From Pirellulaceae bacterium (GTDB lineage Bacteria; Planctomycetota; Planctomycetia; Pirellulales; Pirellulaceae): a DNA stretch of 64,000 bases. The stretch covers positions 206,022-270,021 of the forward strand of contig BPJV01000007.1 in assembly GCA_026004795.1 (NCBI GenBank), written 5' to 3'. The notes beneath the pieces were generated by a model. That model saw only the letters and a program-made list of their open reading frames with translations. It was not told the DNA's origin and made no database searches. The position numbers were made by a program, and so were the translations under genes. This document shows, one piece after another, positions 29,664-38,353 of this stretch. Every line of letters begins with the position of its first letter. The stretch's first letter is position 1.

Positions 29664-31427
29664 ATGAATCGTTGTGATCCACAAGAGCTGATCGAGGAAC
29701 GGGAACAGCGGTTGTATGAAACGGCGCGCCGTCGCCTACATACCACCATCGATCGTATGTTTGGCGGTCTGATGGTGCTGCAGTGGTTTCTCGGCATGGG
29801 ATTGGCCCTGTTCATCACTCCGCTGACATGGATTGGCGGAATCGCCGAGCTCCATATCCACGTCTGGGCTGCCGTGGTGCTAGGAGGGATCATCTCTAGC
29901 CTGCCGGTCTACCTGGTTTGCTTTCATCCCGCCGCTACGCACACGCGGCATACGATCGCGGTGGCTCAAGCTCTCTGGTCGGCCTTGTTGATCCATTTGA
30001 CCGGAGGACGCATCGAGACCCACTTCCATGTGTTCGGATCGTTGGCGTTCCTGGCCTTTTACCGCGACTGGCGCGTGCTCATCACCGCCTCAGCCGTGGT
30101 AGCCATCGATCACTTTTTGCGCGGCGTGTGGTGGCCTCAGTCGGTGTTCGGGGTGGTACTGGCCAGCCCCTATCGTTGGATCGAGCATGCTGCCTGGGTC
30201 GTCTTCGAGGATATCTTCCTCGTTGCTTCCTGTGTGTGGGGACAGCGGGAAATGCGCGAGGCGGCGCGGCGTCAAGCACAACTCGAAGTGACCAACGCCA
30301 CCATCGAACAACAAATCGCCCAACGAACCGAAGATCTGCGACGAGCCACCGAGGCGCTGGAAAAAGCCAATGCGAATCTGCAGCAGGAAGCCGACAAGCT
30401 GGCGGCTACCAACACTTCATTGGAAAAAGAAATTCGGCAGCGCGAGAAAGCGGAGCGAGAACGCATGGCCGCTCAGCAGCAATTGCTGGAGGCCTCGCGA
30501 GCGGCAGGCATGGCCGAAATGGCTACCGGCGTGTTGCACAACGTCGGGAACGTGCTCAATAGCGTCAACGTCTCCGTAGAGATTCTGTTGGATCAGGTCG
30601 GCCAGAGTCAGCTCGGGAATCTGGAAAAAGCCGTGGATTTGCTCAACGCCCATCGAGACGACTTGGCTCACTTCTTCACCGTCGATCCCCGTGGGCCCAA
30701 GTGGATCGAGTTCCTCAATCGACTGAAGGATCGATTGAACTACGAACAAAGCAGTTGGAAAGCAGAGTTGGTGGCGCTCAGCGAAAACGTCGGCCACATC
30801 AAGGAAATCGTAGCGATGCAACAGAACTACGCCCGGGCCGGAAGCGTGCGCACCACGGTGGAGCTGCCCAAACTCATCGACGATGCCATCAAGAGCATGG
30901 GAAGTCATTTTGCCGAGCAAGGCATCGAACTGGTCCGCGAATTGGATCCGCTGCCACCGATCACTAGCGACAAGAATAAACTGTTGCAGATCCTCATCAA
31001 CCTGTTGTCCAATGCTCGGGATGCCGTGAAGGAATCTGACCGTGTCGACAAGGCCATTAACGTATCCTTGCATTGCAGTGGCCACGAGATGGCGGTGATC
31101 GAGGTCAGTGACAATGGGATCGGTATCGCCAAAGATAAGCTGACCCAAATCTTCCGCTATGGATTTACCACGAAGAAAAAAGGCCACGGATTTGGGCTGC
31201 ACAGTTGCGCACTGGCTGCCAAGGAGCTGGGGGGAGAACTGACCGTGCATAGTGAGGGCCCAGGCAAAGGGGCAACATTCCGCCTGAAGATTCCCCTGTT
31301 CGATGGCACTTCCCACCAAACGCTAAGTGCCGACAGCAAGTCATCCAACGATGCAGCGATCGCCCCGGCGGTGACGGCAGAAGGAGCGGCATTACCGAAC
31401 ATCACCGCAGCGACCATCGATTCCTAG
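29664..31427 (+). CDS. Membrane sensor histidine kinase with His-rich sensor domain
   Basis: 587 aa from ATG 29664 (GGA 8 nt upstream; an upstream in-frame ATG at 29544 has no better support). About five to six membrane segments (residues 25-195) carry many histidines, e.g. ELHIHVWAAV, LIHLTGGRIETHFHVFGSLA and AIDHFLRG, suggesting metal or heme contact. A long coiled coil follows (TEALEKANANLQQEADKLAA). The H box is atypical: AEMATGVLHNVGNVLNSVNV, a known variant in which His is followed by N. HATPase motifs: LINLLSNARDAV, DNGIGI, GFGLHS. Confidence 0.85.
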   Translation: MNRCDPQELIEEREQRLYETARRRLHTTIDRMFGGLMVLQWFLGMGLALFITPLTWIGGIAELHIHVWAAVVLGGIISSLPVYLVCFHPAATHTRHTIAVAQALWSALLIHLTGGRIETHFHVFGSLAFLAFYRDWRVLITASAVVAIDHFLRGVWWPQSVFGVVLASPYRWIEHAAWVVFEDIFLVASCVWGQREMREAARRQAQLEVTNATIEQQIAQRTEDLRRATEALEKANANLQQEADKLAATNTSLEKEIRQREKAERERMAAQQQLLEASRAAGMAEMATGVLHNVGNVLNSVNVSVEILLDQVGQSQLGNLEKAVDLLNAHRDDLAHFFTVDPRGPKWIEFLNRLKDRLNYEQSSWKAELVALSENVGHIKEIVAMQQNYARAGSVRTTVELPKLIDDAIKSMGSHFAEQGIELVRELDPLPPITSDKNKLLQILINLLSNARDAVKESDRVDKAINVSLHCSGHEMAVIEVSDNGIGIAKDKLTQIFRYGFTTKKKGHGFGLHSCALAAKELGGELTVHSEGPGKGATFRLKIPLFDGTSHQTLSADSKSSNDAAIAPAVTAEGAALPNITAATIDS

Positions 31428-31514
31428 CGATCGGTGGTTCGAACCGCACGGGCCGTCCGCCTGTGCAACGTGTGGCAATGGACCAGGCATCCAATAGAAC
31501 CATGAGGCAGGCAT

Positions 31515-32192
31515 ATGAACGCGGTGGAAATCGAGCGTCGAATCTTGATTATTGACGACAATGTCGCCATCCATCGGGATTTCGAAAAGATCTTGTCGCG
31601 TCAGTCGGATAGCGAGCTAGACGATTTGGGCGCTGACCTGTTTGGCAACGCCACCGCCGACACCAGTAGAGTCTTCAATCTGTCCTATGCCAGTCAGGGA
31701 GAGGAAGGCGTGGCCATGGCCAAAGAGGCGGTGGAGCAACAGCGGCCGTTCGCCCTGGCCTTCGTGGACATGCGCATGCCACCTGGGTGGGATGGCGTGG
31801 AAACGATTCGCCAGCTGTGGAAGATTCAGCCCAACTTGCAGGTCGTAATCTGCACCGCCTACTCCGATTACACGTGGAGTAAGTTGGTTGCCGAATTGGG
31901 CGAAAGCGACCACTTGCTCATTCTGCGCAAGCCTTTCGATAGCGCCGAAGTGTGCCAGTTGGCCGCGGCGCTGACCAAAAAGTTTGCCATGGAAATCGAA
32001 AACGCGCAGTATCGTGATCAGCTGGAACGACAACTGCGCGAGAAGTCCCAATCGCTGGACTTAGCAACCAGTGAACTGGAGGCCTCTCATGCCTTGTTCC
32101 AAGCCACCCTGGATGCGTTGACTGCCGAACTGGCGGTCCTCGATGAACAGGGGGTGATTCTGACACGTCAACCGCGCGTGGGCCGAAGATGA
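31515..32192 (+). CDS. Receiver domain protein, N-terminal part of a frameshifted REC-PAS-histidine kinase
   Basis: 225 aa as it stands. The receiver (ILIIDDNVAIHRDFEKIL ... FVDMRMPPGWDGVETI ... LILRKPFD) has the acidic pair, phospho-Asp and Lys, but a long insertion after the first helix. A coiled coil and the start of a PAS domain (ATLDALTAELAVLDEQGVIL) follow, after which the frame turns into TRQPRVGRR and stops. The expected PAS continuation (HVNRAWAED) is in the next frame from 32164. Deleting one A near 32163 joins both into one protein of about 620 aa. Confidence 0.8.
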   Translation: MNAVEIERRILIIDDNVAIHRDFEKILSRQSDSELDDLGADLFGNATADTSRVFNLSYASQGEEGVAMAKEAVEQQRPFALAFVDMRMPPGWDGVETIRQLWKIQPNLQVVICTAYSDYTWSKLVAELGESDHLLILRKPFDSAEVCQLAAALTKKFAMEIENAQYRDQLERQLREKSQSLDLATSELEASHALFQATLDALTAELAVLDEQGVILTRQPRVGRR

Positions 32193-32205
32193 ATCCGGGA
32201 ATCAA

Positions 32206-33375
32206 TTGGTCGGCCCCGTTTGTGCCAACGGAGTCGACTATCTGGAACACTGTCGGCGCCTGCAGGGGGACAACGCTGCCGTAGCGCGACGTCTGGCTGA
32301 TAAGCTGCAGGAGACTTTGCAAGGAGGCCAAGGATTCGCCTTCGAGTACCAAGCGAAGGACAGCGAAGATTGCCCACGCTTCCACACTGCACGCGCCAAT
32401 CGGTTTACCGTGGGTGGAAAAACGGCGGTGGTAGTCACGCATGAGGATGTTACGGATCTGAAGCAGATGGAGAAGCAACTGCATCAGGCGCAAAAACTGG
32501 AGGCGATCGGACAGCTCGCCGCCGGCGTCGCCCACGAGATCAATACGCCCATGCAGTACCTCGGCGATAATCTGGAGCTTATTGGACAGGCGGTTGAAGA
32601 GTTGTTCGCCACATTGCGCGGTACCTGCGGTTCGTCGGCGGATAGGACGCAGGCAACGGTTGCCGTGGAGGTTCCGGCAGCGGATCTGGAGGCGGTCGAA
32701 AAGGACATCGTCAGCTCTCTCGACGATTGCCGTGACGCCTTCGAACGGGTAACGTCGATCACGCGGGCGATGAAGCAGTTCTCTCATCCAGGGAAATCGC
32801 AGAAGGAGCTCGTCGACCTGAACGAATTGATCGCCGCTGCCTGTGTGATCACCCGGAATCGTTGGAAGTACGTGGCGGAACTTCACACCTCGTTGGACAC
32901 CAGCCTCCCCCGCATCGAATGCAACGTGGGGGAGATCAATCAGGTGTTGTTGAATCTGATTGTCAATGCAGCCGATGCCGTCGCGGAGGCAGATCGCCAA
33001 GGGGTGGGGCGCATCGAGGTGCGCTCAGTGGATGATGGAGATTATGTGCGACTGGAAGTCAGTGATACGGGAGTGGGAATTCCTCCCGAACTGCAGGCCA
33101 AGATCTTCGACCCGTTTTTCACGACCAAGGATGTGGGTAAAGGAACGGGTCAAGGTCTGGCGATCTGCTACAACGCGGTGGTGAAGAGCCACGGAGGCAG
33201 CATCGACGTCCACAGCACACCTGGCAAAGGGACTACCTTCGTGGTGCGTCTGCCGAAGCAGCAAGCCACCTCAATGGCAGGCGACGCCGCAAACCTATAT
33301 GCCTACGGTCGCGATGTGGCGGTCGAGGAAATGTCGGTCGATGTGCAGAACTGCGAAGCGGACCTGATTGGTTGA
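32206..33375 (+). CDS. Histidine kinase, C-terminal part of the frameshifted REC-PAS-histidine kinase
   Basis: 389 aa from a TTG with no good ribosome site; the frame is open back to 32164, where VNRAWAEDESGNQLVG continues the PAS domain begun in the preceding gene. HisKA box EAIGQLAAGVAHEINTPMQY; HATPase motifs LLNLIVNAADAV, DTGVGIPP, GTGQGLAI and GKGTTFVV. No membrane segment, so a soluble kinase. With the receiver part it would be an REC-PAS-HK of the kind that integrates signals from another kinase, plausibly the membrane kinase upstream (inference from order). Confidence 0.85.
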   Translation: MVGPVCANGVDYLEHCRRLQGDNAAVARRLADKLQETLQGGQGFAFEYQAKDSEDCPRFHTARANRFTVGGKTAVVVTHEDVTDLKQMEKQLHQAQKLEAIGQLAAGVAHEINTPMQYLGDNLELIGQAVEELFATLRGTCGSSADRTQATVAVEVPAADLEAVEKDIVSSLDDCRDAFERVTSITRAMKQFSHPGKSQKELVDLNELIAAACVITRNRWKYVAELHTSLDTSLPRIECNVGEINQVLLNLIVNAADAVAEADRQGVGRIEVRSVDDGDYVRLEVSDTGVGIPPELQAKIFDPFFTTKDVGKGTGQGLAICYNAVVKSHGGSIDVHSTPGKGTTFVVRLPKQQATSMAGDAANLYAYGRDVAVEEMSVDVQNCEADLIG

Positions 33376-33437
33376 ATGGGAAGCAGGAAGGCTGCAGGTC
33401 ATTATCCGGTACGTTGGAGTAGGGTAAGGAGTGGTGT

Positions 33438-34640
33438 ATGAAAGACAAAGTGCTGTTTGTCGATGACGAGGAGCGATTGTTGAATGCGATACAACGTCGC
33501 TTTCAAGGGCAATTGAATCTGGAAACGGCGGTTGGCGGCGCGCAAGGCTTGGAGCGCATCCAAGCGCATGGTCCATATGCCGTTGTCGTCACCGACATGC
33601 GCATGCCAGGCATGGACGGATTGCAATTCATTGAACAAGCAAGAAAGATCGCCAAGCACACGGTGTTCGTCATGTTGACCGGCAACCAGGACCTGACGAC
33701 CGCCGTCGACGCGGTGAATCGCGGCCAGGTGTTTCGGTTTCTCACCAAACCGTGTCCCGCGGAAAAACTGATGGAAACGGTCAAGGCGGCCATCAAGCAG
33801 TACGATTTAGTTGTGGGCCGGCACGACTTGTTGAACAACACCTTTTGCGGATCGGTGAAGTTATTGTGCGAAGTGCTGGAGCTGGCCCATCCAGAGGAAC
33901 TCGGTAGGACTCAGGAAGTGCAACGGATCCTCGACCGGATCGTTCGCCATCTGCACTTGGGGGTTCATTGGGAGTTCAAAGTCGCCGCGCGGCTGGCCAA
34001 CGTCGGATTGGTAGTCGTCTCGGCCAGCGGTGATGAAACCGAGGAAGAGTTGCTGCGAGAACGCGCGACGGCCGCCGCCCGACTGGTACACCATATTCCA
34101 CGGCTGGAGAACGTGGCGGAGATCATTCGGTGCTATCCGGACAGCAGCGGGCAATTCCCCGACATCACCGATCGTGGCGAGACCCTCGTCACCTGTGGGG
34201 CGACTCTATTGCGGGTGGCTAACGAACTGCATGCCGCCTACGCTGCACAGATGCCTGCCAACTCGGCAGTGGCGCGACTGCGCAATCGTTTACCCGATCT
34301 GCCCGCCGAGGTTGCGCAAGCTGCGCGGCGCGTCTTGTTGGAATTGCAAGAAGAGGTACGTCAGAGTCGCGAAGTGGAAGTGCCCATCGACAATCTGCAG
34401 GAAGGCATGGTTCTGGCCGATCATCTGGTACGGCTCGATGGAACACGCATCCTCTCCCGGGGCACCGCTTTGTCGAGCATGTTCATCGACCGCATCCGCC
34501 GCCTGGCAGCTCAGGGGAAACTGGGAACGAGCATCCGCATCATGGAGGTGGAACGCGAACCGGCCGATGAATTGTCACGGCCCGTAGTCGGTACCTCCGG
34601 CGAGCCGTCCTTGACCGCTGCGAGCCATGCGAATGCCTAA
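33438..34640 (+). CDS. Response regulator with degenerate HD-GYP-like output domain
   Basis: 400 aa from ATG 33438 (GGAG 6 nt upstream). Receiver at residues 1-125: VLFVDDEERLLNAI, VVVTDMRMPGMDGLQFI, and FRFLTKPCP. The middle region (about 130-290) follows the helical layout of HD/HD-GYP output domains, but where LHDIGK is expected it reads AARLANVGLVVVSA and the HHE and GYP positions are also lost. It is therefore probably not a c-di-GMP phosphodiesterase and may act by binding. Last gene of the signalling cluster, ATG 62 nt after the kinase. Confidence 0.78.
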   Translation: MKDKVLFVDDEERLLNAIQRRFQGQLNLETAVGGAQGLERIQAHGPYAVVVTDMRMPGMDGLQFIEQARKIAKHTVFVMLTGNQDLTTAVDAVNRGQVFRFLTKPCPAEKLMETVKAAIKQYDLVVGRHDLLNNTFCGSVKLLCEVLELAHPEELGRTQEVQRILDRIVRHLHLGVHWEFKVAARLANVGLVVVSASGDETEEELLRERATAAARLVHHIPRLENVAEIIRCYPDSSGQFPDITDRGETLVTCGATLLRVANELHAAYAAQMPANSAVARLRNRLPDLPAEVAQAARRVLLELQEEVRQSREVEVPIDNLQEGMVLADHLVRLDGTRILSRGTALSSMFIDRIRRLAAQGKLGTSIRIMEVEREPADELSRPVVGTSGEPSLTAASHANA

Positions 34641-34700
34641 CCGATTGGTGATCATCGGCGGACACTGTATGCCCCGGCCCTCGATCGATGGTACAAACGC

Positions 34701-37700
34701 TCAGGGGAGAAAAAGGAACTCTTTGGAGTTTAGCAGGACGTGGGCCAGGTCGTGCCAACAGCCTGGTTGATCTCCCTGTATGGCGGCGGCGCAAAGGTCT
34801 ACCTCCGCAGGGGTGGCCGGCCGCCCAAAGGCCTGACGGATCATCGTCGCGATGCGCTCCCGCGTGTCGACGATCTCTGCCGTGCGATGGCACCACCGCT
34901 CGACGGCCAGCGAAACCAACGGGTCATTCAACATGCCCAGCGCTTGGGCCGGCACATTGGAGACATTGCGACGGCCTACACAAGTAGCGGGCATGGGAAA
35001 ATCGAACGCCAGCTGAAACGGATCGAGGAAATTGCGGCGCACTTCGATGAAAATCGCCCGCCGCCCGTTTCCATCGAGTGGCCCGCTATCCCGGGGTCTG
35101 CCCCGTCCACTCATCTGCGGACGAAGATGCACCGGCACGCTGGGGCCCTCCAAACGCAGGTCCAAGGAACCCGCAGTGGCCAGCAACGCGTCCCGCAGAG
35201 CCTCCGACGTCAATCGACGTACAGGACGCCAGCTCCACAAACGATAATCGGGATCGGCAGCGCGACTCGCCGGGCTCGGATGGCTGGTGGCACGATAGGT
35301 GCTGCTGGTGACAATCTCACGGATCAACCATTTGATCGACCAGCGATGGCGGACGAATTCACCTGCCAAGTAGTCCAATAACTCGGGATGTGTAGGCCGC
35401 CCGCCGAGCACACCTAGATTGTCCGGCGAGTCCACCAGTCCTCGTCCCATCAAGTGGTGCCAGATGCGATTGACCATCACGCGGGCCACCAAGGGATGGG
35501 AAGGGTCGGTCAAGGATTCGGCCAGTTCCAATCGTCCCGAAGAGGATGCGGCAGCCGGACGATGGGCTGCCAAATCCAGGAAACAACCGCGAGGCACGGT
35601 ACCACCCAATTGGTGCGGATCCCCGCGTCGATGCAGCGGACAATCGGTCGGGGTACCTTCCGCCGCCGCCAACAGCTTCACCGGTACCGGAGTCTGCTCG
35701 TCGAGCATGGCCAATTCGCTCCGCATGGCTACCATCGGCGACACCACGTCTTGTTCGCCGTGGCCAGGGATCGCGGAATTTCCCGCTGCGTGGCTCACGA
35801 CGGCCGCGTCCCCCTTAGCGACCTGGCCCGCGTCCTGGCAGCCGCCCTGCGTAGGCAAAGGCACACCAAGCTCCGTGGACAGCCGCACGAGCGCACGCAC
35901 CAACAATACCGCCTCCTCTTGACGATCAGCCGGAGTGGCGGACCGGTGGAGCTGCTCGAACGCCCCACGGCAATGCCGAGCCAACTCCTCCATCCACTGA
36001 TCGAAGGATTCGGCGGGAAGCTTAGCTAAAGCAAGAGCCACCGGATGCGGCTGAACCGGCGGGGAGTTGTCCGCCAGGCGTATCTCTTCGATTTCAAACC
36101 ACCCGTTCCCCGTATCCTCCAGCGACAGGTAGGCGGGATGGCCAAGATACTTGCCCAAATCACCGCGATGAGTTACCCATCCCGTCTCCTGTTTCTGATC
36201 GACGTCGATGCGCATGCCTTTGAATAGCAGGTCATGGAACTCCGTCATGAAATAATTGTCGACGATCAGGCTCGCATGCACCCCTTGCCCGCGCATCTTA
36301 ATGCACAAGGCTGGCCGCGTCAGGGCAAATCCTGGGCTGCGCAAGGTGACCTGCTGATGGGTCCCCAAGAGCTGCGAGGCGACGCACCCCTTGCGGATAG
36401 GTATCGGCCACGGTTCACTGAACCAGTCGATACCGCCGGCCAGATCGAAGATGCCCCTGCCGGAGAACAACTCCCGACAGACGCCGTCCCCCACGGCGAG
36501 CGGACCGTCCACTTGCCACGAACCGGGTAGCCCCGCGTCGAACCGGGCCAATAATTCGGTGTTCTGGAGCCATGCTTGAAACTTCGCCTCCGCTTCTTGC
36601 AGCTGGCGCGTCATGCGGCGGTGAGCTTCCTGCCAACGCTCTTGCGGCTTCACCGCCCGCAATATGCACAGCGCCTCGGTGATCGGAAGTAGTTGACCTA
36701 GCTCCTCATCCGACTTCTCTTGCAGGCGGCCGACGACGCGACCGAGCCATTGTGTCCAGGTCGTCGGTGCCCCGCCCTGAGAAGCGAGCCGGGCGATGGT
36801 CTCTGCGGGATCGGTTGGCCCACGTGGTGGATCGGAGCGGTGCTGCAAACCGCCCTCAGCAAGGCGCGGCGAAGCACCCACAGGCATCGCCACGGGCGCG
36901 TCACTGGCAGAGCGCACGAACGATTGAGCAACCTTTTCGGACCGTTGCTGTAGAGCATGAATCCGCATGGCATGACGGTGCACGCGTCCTTGAGGGTCGG
37001 TGAGCGCGTACGTGCGACGCGTCCCCATGAGAACTCCAGCCAGTCCATAATAATCGTCCATGCCGATGGCATCGAACTTGTGGTCATGGCAACGGGCACA
37101 GGCCACCGTCATGCCGAGAAAGGCCTTGGAGAAAACGTCGATTTGGTTTTCCAGGCGCGTGGCCCAATCGGCCTGGATATCCACCGGTGCGTGCACCGCA
37201 TCCCCCAGGAACCAGAAGCCAGTCAAGGCTAAGGATTGGTTGACCCCCGTGCGGGGATCGATGCGCGGCCGGGCAAGCAGGTCTCCGGCAATGTGTTCCT
37301 TCACGAAACGGTCGTAGGGAACATCGTCGTTCAATGCGGTCACCACCGCATCGCGATAGCGCCATGCATGATGGATCGGATAGTCGAATTCGTGCCCCAA
37401 TGTCTCGGCATACCGCATCAAGTCGAGCCAGTGGCGGCCCCAGTGCACGCCGAACTGTGGCGACTCCAACAGCCGATCGACCACTTCTCGATAATAGCGT
37501 TCCCATTCCGCCTCGGTCACCTTTTCCGTTTTCGTAATCCTCGCCAGATCGGGAGGCAGCCCCACCAAATCGACATGCAGACGACGGATCAATACATGTC
37601 GATCCGCGGGGGCCGCCGGTGCAAGTCCTTGATCGGAGAGACGTGCATAGATGAAACGGTCCATAGCGTTGCGCGACCAGTCATCCTCTGCGTCGGCAAT

Positions 37701-38225
37701 AGCAGGCGAAGTTATGGGACGCCAAGACCAATGGGCGTGACGCCGCTGCTGCTTCCAACTAGCGCCGCCGCTTGCCGGCATCGCTACAGTTGCAGGCCAC
37801 GGGGCGCCGCGCTGAATCCACTCGACAAGCACTTCGATTTGGGAATGGGAAAGCTCCTTGTCCGGAGGCATTTCGTAGGATTCGCGCCGCACCGCTTCGA
37901 TCAACAGGCTGGCATCGGGTTCGCCAGGCACGATTGCTGGTCCCGAATCGCCACCTTCCAACATGGCTGGACGTGAATCCAACGCCAGCCCCCCCTTGCG
38001 GTTGCCGAACGCCTCGCTGTGGCAACTGAAACAATTCTCGGCCAACAATGGGCGCACCTGCTTCTCGAACCATTCCGCCGTAGCCACGTCGACCTCAGCC
38101 TCTCGCTGTCCGGTTGGTGGCGCAGGCTGCCCCCAACAGGTCGTAGCGATGATCGTACTCGTGGCGACTACAACCAACAGTACGCCGTGTGGCAGGAAAG
38201 CAGAGCATGGGAAGCGGCGAATCAT
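34701..38225 (-). CDS. Planctomycete cytochrome-like PSCyt1/PSCyt2/PSD1 protein (DUF1549/DUF1553)
   Basis: 1174 aa from ATG 38225, giving a clean signal peptide (FLPHGVLLVVVATSTIIATT). PSCyt1 contains a single heme-c-type motif CFSCH in LLAENCFSCHSEAFGNRKGG. PSCyt2/DUF1549 follows (MDRFIYARLSDQGLAPA, RRLHVDLVGLPPD). The centre has a concanavalin-like carbohydrate-binding region. PSD1/DUF1553 forms the C-terminus (HPLVARVMVNRIWHHLMGRG, STYRATS). Such proteins are expanded in planctomycetes and often pair with a DUF1501 gene; none is here. Function in the family is unproven, probably linked to polysaccharide breakdown. Confidence 0.92.
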   Translation of the reverse strand: MIRRFPCSAFLPHGVLLVVVATSTIIATTCWGQPAPPTGQREAEVDVATAEWFEKQVRPLLAENCFSCHSEAFGNRKGGLALDSRPAMLEGGDSGPAIVPGEPDASLLIEAVRRESYEMPPDKELSHSQIEVLVEWIQRGAPWPATVAMPASGGASWKQQRRHAHWSWRPITSPAIADAEDDWSRNAMDRFIYARLSDQGLAPAAPADRHVLIRRLHVDLVGLPPDLARITKTEKVTEAEWERYYREVVDRLLESPQFGVHWGRHWLDLMRYAETLGHEFDYPIHHAWRYRDAVVTALNDDVPYDRFVKEHIAGDLLARPRIDPRTGVNQSLALTGFWFLGDAVHAPVDIQADWATRLENQIDVFSKAFLGMTVACARCHDHKFDAIGMDDYYGLAGVLMGTRRTYALTDPQGRVHRHAMRIHALQQRSEKVAQSFVRSASDAPVAMPVGASPRLAEGGLQHRSDPPRGPTDPAETIARLASQGGAPTTWTQWLGRVVGRLQEKSDEELGQLLPITEALCILRAVKPQERWQEAHRRMTRQLQEAEAKFQAWLQNTELLARFDAGLPGSWQVDGPLAVGDGVCRELFSGRGIFDLAGGIDWFSEPWPIPIRKGCVASQLLGTHQQVTLRSPGFALTRPALCIKMRGQGVHASLIVDNYFMTEFHDLLFKGMRIDVDQKQETGWVTHRGDLGKYLGHPAYLSLEDTGNGWFEIEEIRLADNSPPVQPHPVALALAKLPAESFDQWMEELARHCRGAFEQLHRSATPADRQEEAVLLVRALVRLSTELGVPLPTQGGCQDAGQVAKGDAAVVSHAAGNSAIPGHGEQDVVSPMVAMRSELAMLDEQTPVPVKLLAAAEGTPTDCPLHRRGDPHQLGGTVPRGCFLDLAAHRPAAASSSGRLELAESLTDPSHPLVARVMVNRIWHHLMGRGLVDSPDNLGVLGGRPTHPELLDYLAGEFVRHRWSIKWLIREIVTSSTYRATSHPSPASRAADPDYRLWSWRPVRRLTSEALRDALLATAGSLDLRLEGPSVPVHLRPQMSGRGRPRDSGPLDGNGRRAIFIEVRRNFLDPFQLAFDFPMPATCVGRRNVSNVPAQALGMLNDPLVSLAVERWCHRTAEIVDTRERIATMIRQAFGRPATPAEVDLCAAAIQGDQPGCWHDLAHVLLNSKEFLFLP

Positions 38226-38353
38226 CGTCCAGTGAGATGGCAATCGAGAGGATGGAATTGGTGGGTTTTGCCAAGGCGTAGGGCAAGGCTATTATAACCT
38301 ATTGGCGACGCTTCGGCGGGGGCAATTCAGCACCTAAAGAGAGACCCTAGACG

